From NCBI GenBank assembly GCA_964415525.1, contig CAYQAS010000050.1, forward strand, positions 1 through 29,369: DNA of 29,369 nucleotides, read 5' to 3'. Positions 1-7,813 of the stretch are shown here, in pieces. Under the pieces are notes generated by a model. The model saw only the letters and a program-made list of their open reading frames with translations, did not search any database and had not been told where the DNA came from. A program made the position numbers and the translations under genes. Each line of letters begins with the position of its first letter. Positions within the stretch are counted from its first letter, which is position 1. The DNA is from CAZPUI01 sp964415525 (GTDB taxonomy: Bacteria; Acidobacteriota; Holophagae; Holophagales; Holophagaceae).

Positions 1-1
1 C

Positions 2-52
2 GCCGCCTCCCAGATGATCGACGAGTTCATCCGCCGCGAGAGCCAGGCCTAA
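2..52 (+). CDS. C-terminal end of an ExbB/TolQ/MotA-type proton channel protein (partial)
   Basis: Only the last 16 codons (ending IRRESQA) and the TAA stop lie in the window, so the sequence itself does not identify the family. The call rests on position: two exbD/tolR genes follow 70 bases later on the same strand, and ExbB/TolQ genes normally sit immediately upstream of exbD/tolR. The short, charged, Arg/Glu-rich tail fits the cytoplasmic C-terminus of such a membrane protein. Any other upstream operon member is possible. Confidence 0.4.
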   Translation, partial: AASQMIDEFIRRESQA

Positions 53-121
53 TCCCTTCCACCCTTCCTCTCGGGGGCGAGGTTCACCCGAACCCCCGAA
101 GGATTTCTAAAAGGAGTCACC

Positions 122-643
122 ATGGATTCTGGTGGTGGTGGAAAAGGCGGTGTGAAGTCGGACATCAACGTCACGCCGCTTGTGGACATCGTGCTGGTGC
201 TGCTGATCATCTTCATTGTGATCACGCCCGCCGTGAACGATGCCGTGAAGCTTCCGACGTCCCGTCACAGCGTGAAGCCTGAGAAGGAGCAGGGTGCGAA
301 GTACCTCACCCTGATCATGCCGGCGCTGCACGATAAGAAGGACTACAGCAAGATCATCGGCGCTGATGCTGTCAAGATCGATGACCCTCAGAAGAAGCCC
401 GAGGATCAGGCCGGTTTCAAGATCCTTAACGAGAATGCCGAGCCCCTTCAGCCGGGCTGGGATCGCCTCAGGGATTTCGTCAAGGGCAACGTCGCCTACC
501 TGAACGACAAGCGTGTCTTCATCAAGGCCGATGCAAACCTGCCCTACAAGTACGTCAATCAGCTCTTCCAGCTTTGCCGTGAGGGGGGTGCCGACGAGGC
601 GTCCATCGTCACGAGCGAAGACAAGAGCGGCGAAAAGAAGTAG
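122..643 (+). CDS. exbD: ExbD/TolR-family biopolymer transport protein (first copy)
   Basis: This 173-residue inner-membrane protein would pair with an ExbB/TolQ channel to convert proton-motive force into work on the envelope, as in TonB energisation, Tol-Pal or gliding-type motors. A short Gly-rich cytoplasmic N-terminus leads into the family signature SDINVTPLVDIVLVLLIIF at residues 13-31, a single membrane helix carrying the conserved proton-path Asp (D22). The periplasmic part (about 45-173) is longer than that of classical E. coli ExbD (about 141 residues in total) and ends in a Lys-rich tail. An AAGGAG ribosome site at 111-116 lies 5 bases before the ATG. A second exbD begins 9 bases after its stop, so the two are almost certainly co-translated. 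Confidence 0.9.
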   Translation: MDSGGGGKGGVKSDINVTPLVDIVLVLLIIFIVITPAVNDAVKLPTSRHSVKPEKEQGAKYLTLIMPALHDKKDYSKIIGADAVKIDDPQKKPEDQAGFKILNENAEPLQPGWDRLRDFVKGNVAYLNDKRVFIKADANLPYKYVNQLFQLCREGGADEASIVTSEDKSGEKK

Positions 644-652
644 GGGGGAGCC

Positions 653-1144
653 ATGGACGCAGGTGGACCTAAGGGCGGACAGAAGTCCGACATCAACGTT
701 ACTCCCCTCATCGATATCGTGCTGGTGCTGCTGATCGTGTTCATCATCATGGTGCCCGGCCTCTCCAAGGCCTTGCCCGTGGTGGTGCCCCAGATCCAGA
801 AGGTGGACAAGGCTCCCGAGCCTGACACGAAGAATCCGCCCCTGGTGCTGGAGATCACTCCCAAGCCTGACGGCACTTACAAGTACGCGTTCCAGAGCAC
901 CGAGCTCGAAGTCACGGCCATCGCCGAGACCGTCTGCCCGGTGGTTCAGCTCCAGCCTCTGACCATGCGCAAGATCTACCTCAAGGTGGATGAAGACGTG
1001 GCCTACCAGGCTGTGGTGCTGGCCCTGGACCAGGTTCGCAAGGCCTCCGAAAAGGCGAAGGTGGAAAGCCTCGCCAAGCTGGGCAACGACGGCGGCGATA
1101 CCAAGGTGGCCATCGCCATCAAGAAACGCCCCGGTCAGGCTTAG
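653..1144 (+). CDS. exbD: ExbD/TolR-family biopolymer transport protein (second copy)
   Basis: This is a 163-residue paralogue of the preceding gene. The N-terminus again reads SDINVTPLIDIVLVLLIVF (about residues 12-30), with the proton-path Asp at D21. The periplasmic domains of the two copies differ clearly, while the membrane segment is nearly identical. This suggests a heteromeric ExbD pair working with one ExbB, a layout also known from myxobacterial and other ExbB-ExbD-ExbD gene sets. The ribosome site GGGGGAG (644-650) sits in the 9-base gap after the first copy. A strong hairpin follows 17 bases after the stop, so this is probably the last gene of the operon. Whether the motor serves TonB, Tol or another system cannot be decided from sequence. 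Confidence 0.9.
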   Translation: MDAGGPKGGQKSDINVTPLIDIVLVLLIVFIIMVPGLSKALPVVVPQIQKVDKAPEPDTKNPPLVLEITPKPDGTYKYAFQSTELEVTAIAETVCPVVQLQPLTMRKIYLKVDEDVAYQAVVLALDQVRKASEKAKVESLAKLGNDGGDTKVAIAIKKRPGQA

Positions 1145-1161
1145 TTCTACAAGGTTCTGCC

Positions 1162-1193
1162 AGAAGGCCGCGGGCAACCGCGGCCTTCTTCTG
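1162..1193 (+). terminator. Hairpin terminator after the exbD pair
   Basis: A perfect 12-bp stem (AGAAGGCCGCGG, 1162-1173, with CCGCGGCCTTCT, 1178-1189) encloses a GCAA tetraloop, a stable GNRA loop. Only a short pyrimidine stretch follows, so intrinsic termination may be incomplete. The position between exbD and purD fits an operon boundary. Confidence 0.65.
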
Positions 1194-1234
1194 TACCGGG
1201 CGCTCGCGCCTCTATGATGGAGAAGGAGGTTTCC

Positions 1235-2539
1235 ATGAAGGTCTTGCTGGTCGGTTCGGGGGGGCGTGAACATGCCCTCGCACTCAAGCTCATGTCCGGA
1301 ACGACGTCGGTGACGCTCTTCACGACGCCCGGCAGCGATGCCCTGGGAGAACTGGGAACCTGTCTGTCTTTTGCCGGAGAGGATGTGTCGGGTATCTCCG
1401 GTTGGTGTGCCGAGCACCGCCCGGATCTGGTGGTGGTGGGGCCCGAGGCACCGCTCGTGGCGGGGCTTCCCGATGCGCTGCGCGAGTTGGGCATCCCTGT
1501 CTTCGGGCACGACGCGGCGACGGCGCGGCTGGAAGGGAGCAAGGACTTCGCCAAGGTCTTCATGCAGCGCCACGGCATCCCCTGCGCCCAGAGCGTGACG
1601 GTGACTGAGTTGGCAGCCGGTGAGGACGCCATCCGGACGTGGACCTATGGTTATCCCCTGGTCCTCAAGGCCGATGGCTTGGCCGCAGGCAAGGGCGTCG
1701 TGCTGGCTTCTTCCGAAGCCGAAGCCTTGGAGACACTGCGGGCCTTCCTGGGTGGCCAGTTCGGCGATGCCAGCCGGACCGTCGTGCTGGAGGAGCCCCT
1801 CTTCGGGATGGAACTGAGCCTGCACGTGCTGGTGGATGCGGATGCCACCCACGCCAGCTTCGCCGTGCTGCCGCCCTGCCAGGACCACAAGCGCATTTTC
1901 GAAGGCGATCAGGGCCCCAATACCGGAGGCATGGGCGCCTTCGGTCCGATTCCCTTCCTCGCGCCGGAGCATCTGGCCCGCCTTCGGACCGATCTGGTGG
2001 AGCCCACGGTGAAGGGCCTCCAGGCGGATGGGCTCGTCGGTCGCGGTGTGCTCTTCCTGGGGGTCATGTGGACGCCGCAGGGGCCAAAGCTCCTGGAATA
2101 CAACGTCCGCTTCGGCGATCCGGAAACCCAGGTGCTCATGCAACTGCTGGACGAGGATCTGGCCGCGCTGTTGCTGGAAGTGGCGGAAGGCCGTCTGGTC
2201 TCGCGTGACCTGAAGCTCAAGTCCGGCTGCGCCATCACCGTGGTCCTGGCCGGCGAAGGCTATCCCGAGACGCCCAAGAAGGGCGTTCCCATCAGCATCG
2301 GCGCCACGGATGTCACCCTCATCCATGCCGGCACCCTGCGCCAGGATGGACAGTGGCTGGCCAACGGCGGACGCGTGATGAACCTCGCCACCATGGCTGC
2401 GGATCTCGCCGAAGCCCGAACCCGGATCGCGCAGGCCCTCGAAGTGGTTTCCTGGCCCGGCATGCAGGTGCGCAGGGACATCGGCATGCGTGCACTGAAC
2501 CATCATCAGGCTGGGAAGGGTCCCCTCGATCCGTGGTAG
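1235..2539 (+). CDS. purD: Phosphoribosylamine--glycine ligase (GAR synthetase)
   Basis: This 434-residue cytoplasmic enzyme joins glycine to phosphoribosylamine using ATP, the second step of purine synthesis. The N-terminus MKVLLVGSGGREHALA is the family's nucleotide-fold signature. The ATP-grasp domain carries a KADGLAAGKGV motif, then FEGDQGPNTGGMGAFGP and LEYNVRFGDPETQ, both diagnostic of PurD. Length matches the usual 420-435. The start at 1235 is preferred over in-frame ATGs at 1214 and 1217 because an AAGGAGG site at 1223-1229 is spaced 5 bases from it and MKVLLVG is the usual N-terminus. It stands alone, with no other pur genes nearby, and ends 2 bases from a convergent response-regulator gene. 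Confidence 0.97.
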   Translation: MKVLLVGSGGREHALALKLMSGTTSVTLFTTPGSDALGELGTCLSFAGEDVSGISGWCAEHRPDLVVVGPEAPLVAGLPDALRELGIPVFGHDAATARLEGSKDFAKVFMQRHGIPCAQSVTVTELAAGEDAIRTWTYGYPLVLKADGLAAGKGVVLASSEAEALETLRAFLGGQFGDASRTVVLEEPLFGMELSLHVLVDADATHASFAVLPPCQDHKRIFEGDQGPNTGGMGAFGPIPFLAPEHLARLRTDLVEPTVKGLQADGLVGRGVLFLGVMWTPQGPKLLEYNVRFGDPETQVLMQLLDEDLAALLLEVAEGRLVSRDLKLKSGCAITVVLAGEGYPETPKKGVPISIGATDVTLIHAGTLRQDGQWLANGGRVMNLATMAADLAEARTRIAQALEVVSWPGMQVRRDIGMRALNHHQAGKGPLDPW

Positions 2540-2541
2540 AC

Positions 2542-3291
2542 CTAGCGTTTCGCCAATCGCGCCCTGAGCTCCTTGCGTCGTCCCTCCGCTACAGGGACGG
2601 CGAGGCCGCTTTGGGTGCGGGCGCATAACCCGTCTGTGGCCCCTGCCTCCAGGGCCTGGACGGTTTCCAGGTTCACGAGCCAGGAGCGGTGGGTGCGGAA
2701 GAACCGAGCGGGATCCAGGCGCGCCTCCATGGCGGCGAGGGTTGCGCGGTGCGGATAGGCGTCCCTGCCGCGATGCAGCCACATGACGTTGGCCTCGGCT
2801 TCCACGGCTTCGATCTGATCCACGGGCAGGAGCAGGGTGCGGCCTTGGTGGCGCACCACGAGCCGGTTGGGGCGGAGTGTGGCGTGGATCAGATCCTGGA
2901 CCTTGGCCCGCTCTGACAAGGCCTGGCGCCCTGCCAGTTGCTGTCGCACCCGGTCGAGGCTCTGGGCCAGGCGGGCCGCGGAGAAGGGTTTCAACAGGTA
3001 ATCCAGGGCTCGGGCCTCGAAGGCCTGGATGGCGTAGGCATCAAAGGCCGTGGCGAAGACGAGGCAGGGCATGGCCTCCGGGTCGAGGGCCTCCACCACG
3101 CCAAAGCCATCCAGCTCTGGCATCTGGATGTCCAGAAAGCAAAGGTCCGGCTTCAGTGCCTCCAGGGCATCCACGGCCGAGAGTCCATCCGGGCAGGTGC
3201 CGACGATGTCCACATCGCGGTGGGCCGCAAGCAGATCTTCCAGCCGGGCCAAGGCCAGAGGCTCGTCATCCACCAGGAATGTGCGGATCAC
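2542..3291 (-). CDS. LytTR-family response regulator
   Basis: This 249-residue two-component regulator has a receiver domain (about 1-120) with the acidic pair D8-D9, the phospho-acceptor D54 in CFLDIQMPELDG and a conserved Lys in LLKPF. A LytTR DNA-binding domain (about 140-245) contains the FFRTHRSWLVNL motif typical of the AlgR/AgrA/LytR group. Translation starts at GTG (3289-3291), which overlaps the TGA stop of the upstream kinase (GTGA), so the pair is translationally coupled and very likely cognate. LytTR regulators often control exopolysaccharide, autolysis or virulence genes. The targets here are unknown. It converges on purD with a 2-base gap and no visible terminator between. Confidence 0.93.
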   Translation of the reverse strand: MIRTFLVDDEPLALARLEDLLAAHRDVDIVGTCPDGLSAVDALEALKPDLCFLDIQMPELDGFGVVEALDPEAMPCLVFATAFDAYAIQAFEARALDYLLKPFSAARLAQSLDRVRQQLAGRQALSERAKVQDLIHATLRPNRLVVRHQGRTLLLPVDQIEAVEAEANVMWLHRGRDAYPHRATLAAMEARLDPARFFRTHRSWLVNLETVQALEAGATDGLCARTQSGLAVPVAEGRRKELRARLAKR

Positions 3292-4400
3292 AGCGCCTCC
3301 AGGGGCAGACCAACCCGGACCCGATAGCCGCCCTCGATATGCGGGCCGGCCTCGAAGGTCGCCATGCCGCCATAGAGCTGGGTCAACCGTTCTCGGGTGT
3401 GGCTGAGGCCGAGGCCTGTGCCGCCACCCTTGGCCTCGGCGCCCAGTCCGTCATCGGTGACTCCCAGCCAGAGCGTTTCTCCTTCCCGCCTTGCCTCCAA
3501 GGTCAGGGTGCCGCCGGTGGCTCGGGGTCCGAGGCCGTGGCGGATGGCATTCTCCGCCAGAGGCTGGAGGACCAGGGTCGGCACGGCGCAGTCGAAGGTG
3601 TCTGGCTCGATGTGGCGCACGACTCGGATTCGACCCGGGAAGCGGATTTGCTGGATCTCCAGGTACCGATCCAGCAGCGTCAGTTCCCGGGAGAGGTTAT
3701 GGGTGGGGGCCGCGCCCTGTTCCAGGGTGGTTCGCAGGAAGTCCGTGAGGGCGAGGATCATCTGCTCCGCGGCATCCGGGTTGCGACGCAGCAGCGCTGT
3801 GATGCCATTCAGCGTATTGAACAGGAAATGCGGGCTGAGCTGGTGACGCATGACCTCCAGTTGAGCCTGGGCCAGTTGGCGCTCGAGGCGCAGGGTCTGG
3901 TGCTCCCGGTCGCGGGCTTCCTGCACCGTGGCCCAGGCGTGGAGGCCTGTGGCGATGACGGCGTAGTAGAGGGGGCCATAGGCCAGGCTCGACAGGTAGA
4001 GACTCAGGGGCAGCTGGCGATAGAGGTCCCAGGTCTCCCAAGGGCCGCTCACCATCAGATTGGACAGCAGGTTTCCAACCGTATTCAGGACCACAAAGGC
4101 GGGCGCCAGGAGAAGGGCCCAGCCTCCGTGGTGGAGGAGCAGTCTGCGCCACTGCGTGCGGGGCAGCGGGAGCCGCCGCACCTGCCGCAAGACCAGCAGC
4201 ACCAGCGGGCCGAGCATCACCAGCTCTCCGGCGCTCACCAGGAAGGCTCGCCACCACGGCCAGGTGATCCGCATGGCCCCGGTGGCGCCCTCGGGCACCT
4301 GGAACGCCAGCACCCGCCGGATGGCGATGAGCACGGCCAGCAGCAGCGCTGCCGCGGCCAGGGAGCGCCAGGGGAGCCTGAGAGGGGCCGGTGCCGTCAT
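3288..4400 (-). CDS. LytS/YehU-type sensor histidine kinase
   Basis: This 370-residue inner-membrane kinase has four predicted membrane helices (about 12-30, 50-72, 92-113 and 138-156), a short coiled-coil linker and a His_kinase domain. The phospho-acceptor is H191 in HQLSPHFLFNTLN, the hallmark of the LytS family. The HATPase part shows the N box (LAENAIRHG, N284), DDGLG (316-320) and GTGLGL (327-332). It has no large extracytoplasmic or PAS/GAF domain, so it probably senses through its membrane helices or a partner protein. It overlaps the response regulator by 4 bases and starts 12 bases after an exported beta-propeller gene, which may be part of the same signalling unit. Confidence 0.93.
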   Translation of the reverse strand: MTAPAPLRLPWRSLAAAALLLAVLIAIRRVLAFQVPEGATGAMRITWPWWRAFLVSAGELVMLGPLVLLVLRQVRRLPLPRTQWRRLLLHHGGWALLLAPAFVVLNTVGNLLSNLMVSGPWETWDLYRQLPLSLYLSSLAYGPLYYAVIATGLHAWATVQEARDREHQTLRLERQLAQAQLEVMRHQLSPHFLFNTLNGITALLRRNPDAAEQMILALTDFLRTTLEQGAAPTHNLSRELTLLDRYLEIQQIRFPGRIRVVRHIEPDTFDCAVPTLVLQPLAENAIRHGLGPRATGGTLTLEARREGETLWLGVTDDGLGAEAKGGGTGLGLSHTRERLTQLYGGMATFEAGPHIEGGYRVRVGLPLEAL

Positions 4401-4412
4401 GGATTGATGATC

Positions 4413-5804
4413 TCAGGGGAGGCGCTTCAGTTCGAGGTCCCGGCCATTGCGGCGGATCTTCAGGCCGATGATCTGGCCCTCGGCATTGCGCACCAGGGTG
4501 CCTTCGCCGCCATCAATCAGGCGCAGGCGGTCACCACCCAGAGGAAACACGCGCGTGGGAATGCCGCTGCCGAGGACCACCGACCAGTGGGGGCCTGCGG
4601 GGGCCAGGGTCAGCGTCAGGCTCCGAATCCCATAGCATCCCGAGGCATCCGCAGGGAGGGTGGCTCCAGAGGGACCGGGGCTGGGCGCGGGTTCGGTTCG
4701 ATAGCCGTAGAGGTGGTGATCGTCGCTGCCCATGAGCAGGCGGTCGCCGATGGGCACGGGACCGCCGTGGATGGGACCTTCGGCGAATTCGCCTCCCAAC
4801 GCGAGTCCCGTCGCGAGTTCCACGGTCTGGGCGTAGGCGCCCTCGGTGCCGACGTGCACCAATCCGCCTTGGATCAGCGGGGCGCTGAAGACGCGGTGAT
4901 GCGTGTCCAGGCGCCAGCGCTCCTTGCCCGTGGCGAGGTCGAGGGCCGCCAGGTAGCGTTCGTCCGAAGTGCCCACCACGGCCAAACCTTCGGCGATCGC
5001 CGCGGGGGCCACCACCCAGCAGCCGTTGGGGATGACGCTGCGCCACTGGAGGGCGCCCGTCTTCGCATCCAGCGAAAACACCGCCGCGGACCGGGAGCCT
5101 ACGACGACTCGACCCTCGGCCACCGCGGGTGCCGCCAGCACGGCTCCCTTCGTGTCATAGGTCCAACGAGAGGTGCCCGTGGCGGCATCCAGGGCGTGCA
5201 CCTTGCCGTCATAGCTGCCGACGTAGACGAGCCCGTCCACCACCGCAGGGGTGCTGCGCACCCAGCCCTCGGTGGTGGCGCGCCACAGCACCTTGCCCGT
5301 CTCGGGGTTCAGGGCGTACACGCCCCCGTCCCCTGAGCCGACGAAGACCTTCCCTTCCGCCATCGTGGGGCTGCAGACCCAGTAGTCCCAGAGCCTTGGG
5401 TCGCCGGGCATCGGCAGATCCGCGCCCAGGGGAGTGGACCAGCGGGGTGTGCCGTCTTTCAGGGCGAAGCTGCGCAGGAGGTTGTCCCGTCCCATGACAA
5501 GCACGGTATCCCCGTGGAGCGCGGGAGAGGACAGTGGCGTGCCCAGGCTGCGCTTCCAGCGAAGGGCACCGTCCTTCGGATCCACCGCCAGCAGGTCGCC
5601 GCGATCGTTGCCCACCACGGCCAGGGTCTCGGTCACGGCAGGGGTGCCGCGCACCCGGCCTCCCGTATCCACGCGCCACGCCATGCCCTTCGGGATGCGG
5701 GCAGGACCTGCCGCACAGCCGGAGTGGCCGGGATCGAAACGGAACTGGGGTGACTGTCCCAACAAGACGGCCACCGGCATCAGAAGGCAGGCGAACAGAC
5801 GCAT
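4413..5804 (-). CDS. Exported PQQ-type (BamB-like) beta-propeller protein
   Basis: This 463-residue protein has a Sec signal peptide (MRLFACLLMPVAVLLGQS) and about seven PQQ/WD-like blades with the repeated pattern VYVGSxDGxVYALDxxTGxxxW (roughly residues 45-360). A C-terminal beta domain of about 90 residues follows a Pro/Ser-rich linker (about 360-375). Such propellers act as periplasmic binding scaffolds, as in BamB, or as quinoprotein-like enzymes. I see no PQQ-dehydrogenase catalytic signature, so a binding role is more likely. A GGAGG site on the minus strand (about 5812-5816) supports the start. The gene lies 12 bases upstream of the LytS kinase, so it is probably first in a three-gene operon and could be a sensory accessory. 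Confidence 0.8.
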   Translation of the reverse strand: MRLFACLLMPVAVLLGQSPQFRFDPGHSGCAAGPARIPKGMAWRVDTGGRVRGTPAVTETLAVVGNDRGDLLAVDPKDGALRWKRSLGTPLSSPALHGDTVLVMGRDNLLRSFALKDGTPRWSTPLGADLPMPGDPRLWDYWVCSPTMAEGKVFVGSGDGGVYALNPETGKVLWRATTEGWVRSTPAVVDGLVYVGSYDGKVHALDAATGTSRWTYDTKGAVLAAPAVAEGRVVVGSRSAAVFSLDAKTGALQWRSVIPNGCWVVAPAAIAEGLAVVGTSDERYLAALDLATGKERWRLDTHHRVFSAPLIQGGLVHVGTEGAYAQTVELATGLALGGEFAEGPIHGGPVPIGDRLLMGSDDHHLYGYRTEPAPSPGPSGATLPADASGCYGIRSLTLTLAPAGPHWSVVLGSGIPTRVFPLGGDRLRLIDGGEGTLVRNAEGQIIGLKIRRNGRDLELKRLP

Positions 5805-5900
5805 GACAAATCCTCCGGCCCCATTTCACATCGGAATCGGATGGACGAAAGGCCAGCCGGGACCAATGCCGGTGCGGCCAGGACGGAAGGGAGTTTCACC

Positions 5901-5945
5901 ATGTGGTACCGAGGACAGGTGTTTCACGCGCCGGACGTCAGGTAG
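5901..5945 (+). other. Possible 14-codon leader ORF upstream of the aminomutase gene
   Basis: An ATG preceded by AAGGGAG (5887-5893, 7-base spacing) opens a 14-codon frame (MWYRGQVFHAPDVR) ending in TAG. A small hairpin overlaps its stop (5944-5958, AGGGC/GCCCT with a TTCGG loop). A second one (CCAGGCC/GGCCTGG, 5992-6010) lies just before the ribosome site of the next gene. The arrangement resembles a translated leader, but there is no codon bias toward one amino acid and no U-tract, so chance is quite possible. Confidence 0.25.
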
Positions 5946-6029
5946 GGCTTCGGGCCCTCACCCTGGCTGTCGCTTGAAACCTGTTCCAACCCCAGGCCGC
6001 AAAGGCCTGGATCCCCATGGGAGGACGCC

Positions 6030-7406
6030 ATGTCCACCGCCGCCACGTCATCCATCACCGAACCGATTCAGCACCTCAAGCCCGGAGTGAATCCCGACTC
6101 CCTCACGTGGCGCAACCTCCGTCGCGACGCCTTCTGGCAAGGCATTCCCGCCTGGCGGGATGTCGATGAGGCTACGTTCTGTGACGTTGCCTGGCAGGAA
6201 AAGCACGCCATCACGTCGCCTCAGAAGCTCATCGACACGGTGCGGGAGCTGGCGTCGCCGGAGTTCGTGCAGGACTTCGAGACGGGGCTGCATCGCGCCC
6301 CCATGACCGTGCGCCTCTCGCCCTACGTCATCGCCCTCATCGACTGGTCCAAGCCCTACGAGGATCCCCTCCGTCGCCAGTTTCTGCCTCTGGCCTCGCA
6401 GCTGCTGCCGGACCATCCGATGCTCACCCTGGATAGCCTCCATGAGCAGGCGGACGCGCCGGTTCCGGGGCTGACCCATCGCTACTTCGACAAGGCCCTC
6501 TTCCTGGCCCACGACATCTGTCCGGTCTATTGCCGCTTCTGCACCCGGAGCTATGCGGTGGGAACCAACACGGACAGCGTCGAAAAGGTGAACATCCGCG
6601 CCAACGCCGACCGCTGGGGGCGCGCCTTTCAATACATCAGCGAGCGGCCCGAGGTGGAGGATGTCGTCGTCTCCGGCGGTGATAGCTACCGCCTGCGTGC
6701 GGACCAGATCCTCGAGATCGGGAATCGCCTGCTGGAACTTCCGAATGTGCGGCGCTTCCGCTTTGCGACGAAGGGCCTCGCCATCCAGCCCATGAAGATC
6801 CTCACGGACACGGCCTGGCTGGACGCCGTGACCCAGGTGGCGGAACGGGGCCGCAAACTGCGTAAGGAAGTCTGCATCCACACCCATTTCAACCACCCGA
6901 ACGAGGTCACCGGCATCACGGAAGACGCGCTGGGACTCCTCTTCGAGCGGGGCATCACCGTGCGCAACCAGACGGTGTTCCTGGCCGGCGTGAACGACGA
7001 CGCCCGCACCATGACCGAGCTGGTGCGCCGTCTCGCCTACGTGAACGTCCATCCATACTACGTCTACGTCCATGACCTCGTGCGGGGCACCGAGGACCTG
7101 CGCACACCGCTCTCGCGGGCGCTTGAGGTGGAGAAGCAGGTGCGTGGCAGCCTCGCGGGCTTCAACACGCCCCTCTTCGTGGTGGATGCGCCTGGCGGCG
7201 GCGGCAAGCGCAATGCCCACAGCTTCGAGCACTATGATCGCCACACCGGGGTGAGCGTCTTCACGGCCCCCAGCGTGAAGCCCGGCGTCTACTTCCCCTA
7301 CTTCGATCCCATCCGTAGCCTGGACCCCGCCGTTCAGGCGGACTGGCAGGATCCCGCGAAGGCCAAGGCCATGGTGGAAGCCGCCATCGCGGCGGCGAAG
7401 GGCTGA
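6030..7406 (+). CDS. kamA: Lysine 2,3-aminomutase-like radical SAM enzyme
   Basis: This 458-residue KamA-family protein uses a [4Fe-4S] cluster, SAM and PLP to move an alpha-amino group to the beta carbon. The radical SAM motif CPVYCRFC gives C164, C168 and C171, followed by R173 at the place of the family's substrate-carboxylate Arg. DAPGGGGK (386-393) supplies the PLP lysine K393. Two Asp residues, D349 and D386, are 37 residues apart, exactly the spacing of D293 and D330 that bind the lysine side-chain amine in the Clostridium enzyme. This favours lysine over glutamate as substrate. The usual C-terminal Cys cluster seen in clostridial KamA is absent. A GGGAGG site (6019-6024) supports the start. 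No acetyltransferase (ablB) or lysine-fermentation gene is adjacent, so the role (beta-lysine osmolyte or other) is open. Confidence 0.85.
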   Translation: MSTAATSSITEPIQHLKPGVNPDSLTWRNLRRDAFWQGIPAWRDVDEATFCDVAWQEKHAITSPQKLIDTVRELASPEFVQDFETGLHRAPMTVRLSPYVIALIDWSKPYEDPLRRQFLPLASQLLPDHPMLTLDSLHEQADAPVPGLTHRYFDKALFLAHDICPVYCRFCTRSYAVGTNTDSVEKVNIRANADRWGRAFQYISERPEVEDVVVSGGDSYRLRADQILEIGNRLLELPNVRRFRFATKGLAIQPMKILTDTAWLDAVTQVAERGRKLRKEVCIHTHFNHPNEVTGITEDALGLLFERGITVRNQTVFLAGVNDDARTMTELVRRLAYVNVHPYYVYVHDLVRGTEDLRTPLSRALEVEKQVRGSLAGFNTPLFVVDAPGGGGKRNAHSFEHYDRHTGVSVFTAPSVKPGVYFPYFDPIRSLDPAVQADWQDPAKAKAMVEAAIAAAKG

Positions 7407-7444
7407 GGTCGAGGCTGATACCGAAAAAGACGAACCATGAGGAG

Positions 7445-7492
7445 ACGCCGAGACCCACCGACGCAAAGCCGTCGGGTGGGTCTCGGCGTTTC
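7445..7492 (+). terminator. Strong hairpin terminator after the aminomutase gene
   Basis: A perfect 15-bp stem (ACGCCGAGACCCACC, 7445-7459, with GGTGGGTCTCGGCGT, 7475-7489) is extended inside by GAC/GTC around GCAAAGCC, and is followed by a short TTCC run. It starts 38 bases after the stop. The rest of 7493-7813 holds no gene. It becomes AT-rich at about 7630-7700, probably carrying the promoter of the next gene, and contains a hairpin at about 7749-7782. Confidence 0.75.
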
Positions 7493-7813
7493 CGTGAACG
7501 CACATCGAGGCCTTGCCGGGATGCTGTGCTCCCTCCCTCGGGATCCAACTTTGGGTGGACCATTCTGCGGAAGTGATTCATGAACACTCGTTGCGTCCGT
7601 ATGGGGCTGTTTGCCTGCGCACGGATGAGTATCTCCTGACGTCATTCTGAAAATTATGCGACTGAACTATTACAAATATTGAACTTGAATTGTCTTTGGA
7701 GTTGGTGAAGATGGAGCTTCCCTTCCACTGACAGGCACCATGTTTCACGCACCTCCGCTGTCGGACGGTGCGGTCGGGGTGCTTTCCATATCTAAATTTT
7801 CATGAGGTTCCCC

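Noticed and set aside
107..2782. A very long open frame on the minus strand opposite exbD and purD (also 7745-10750 minus opposite the LLTP-like gene, and 16732-20082 plus opposite the tricorn gene).
   Set aside because: These frames mirror the codons of well-supported genes in high-GC DNA. Their products are Gly/His/Arg-rich with no recognisable domain and no suitable ribosome site.
7445..7492. GACGCAAAGCC in the loop after kamA resembles part of a GEMM (cyclic-di-GMP-I) riboswitch.
   Set aside because: The upstream GGGCAAACC element and the tetraloop receptor helix are missing, and the position after a stop codon with a perfect 15-bp stem fits a terminator.
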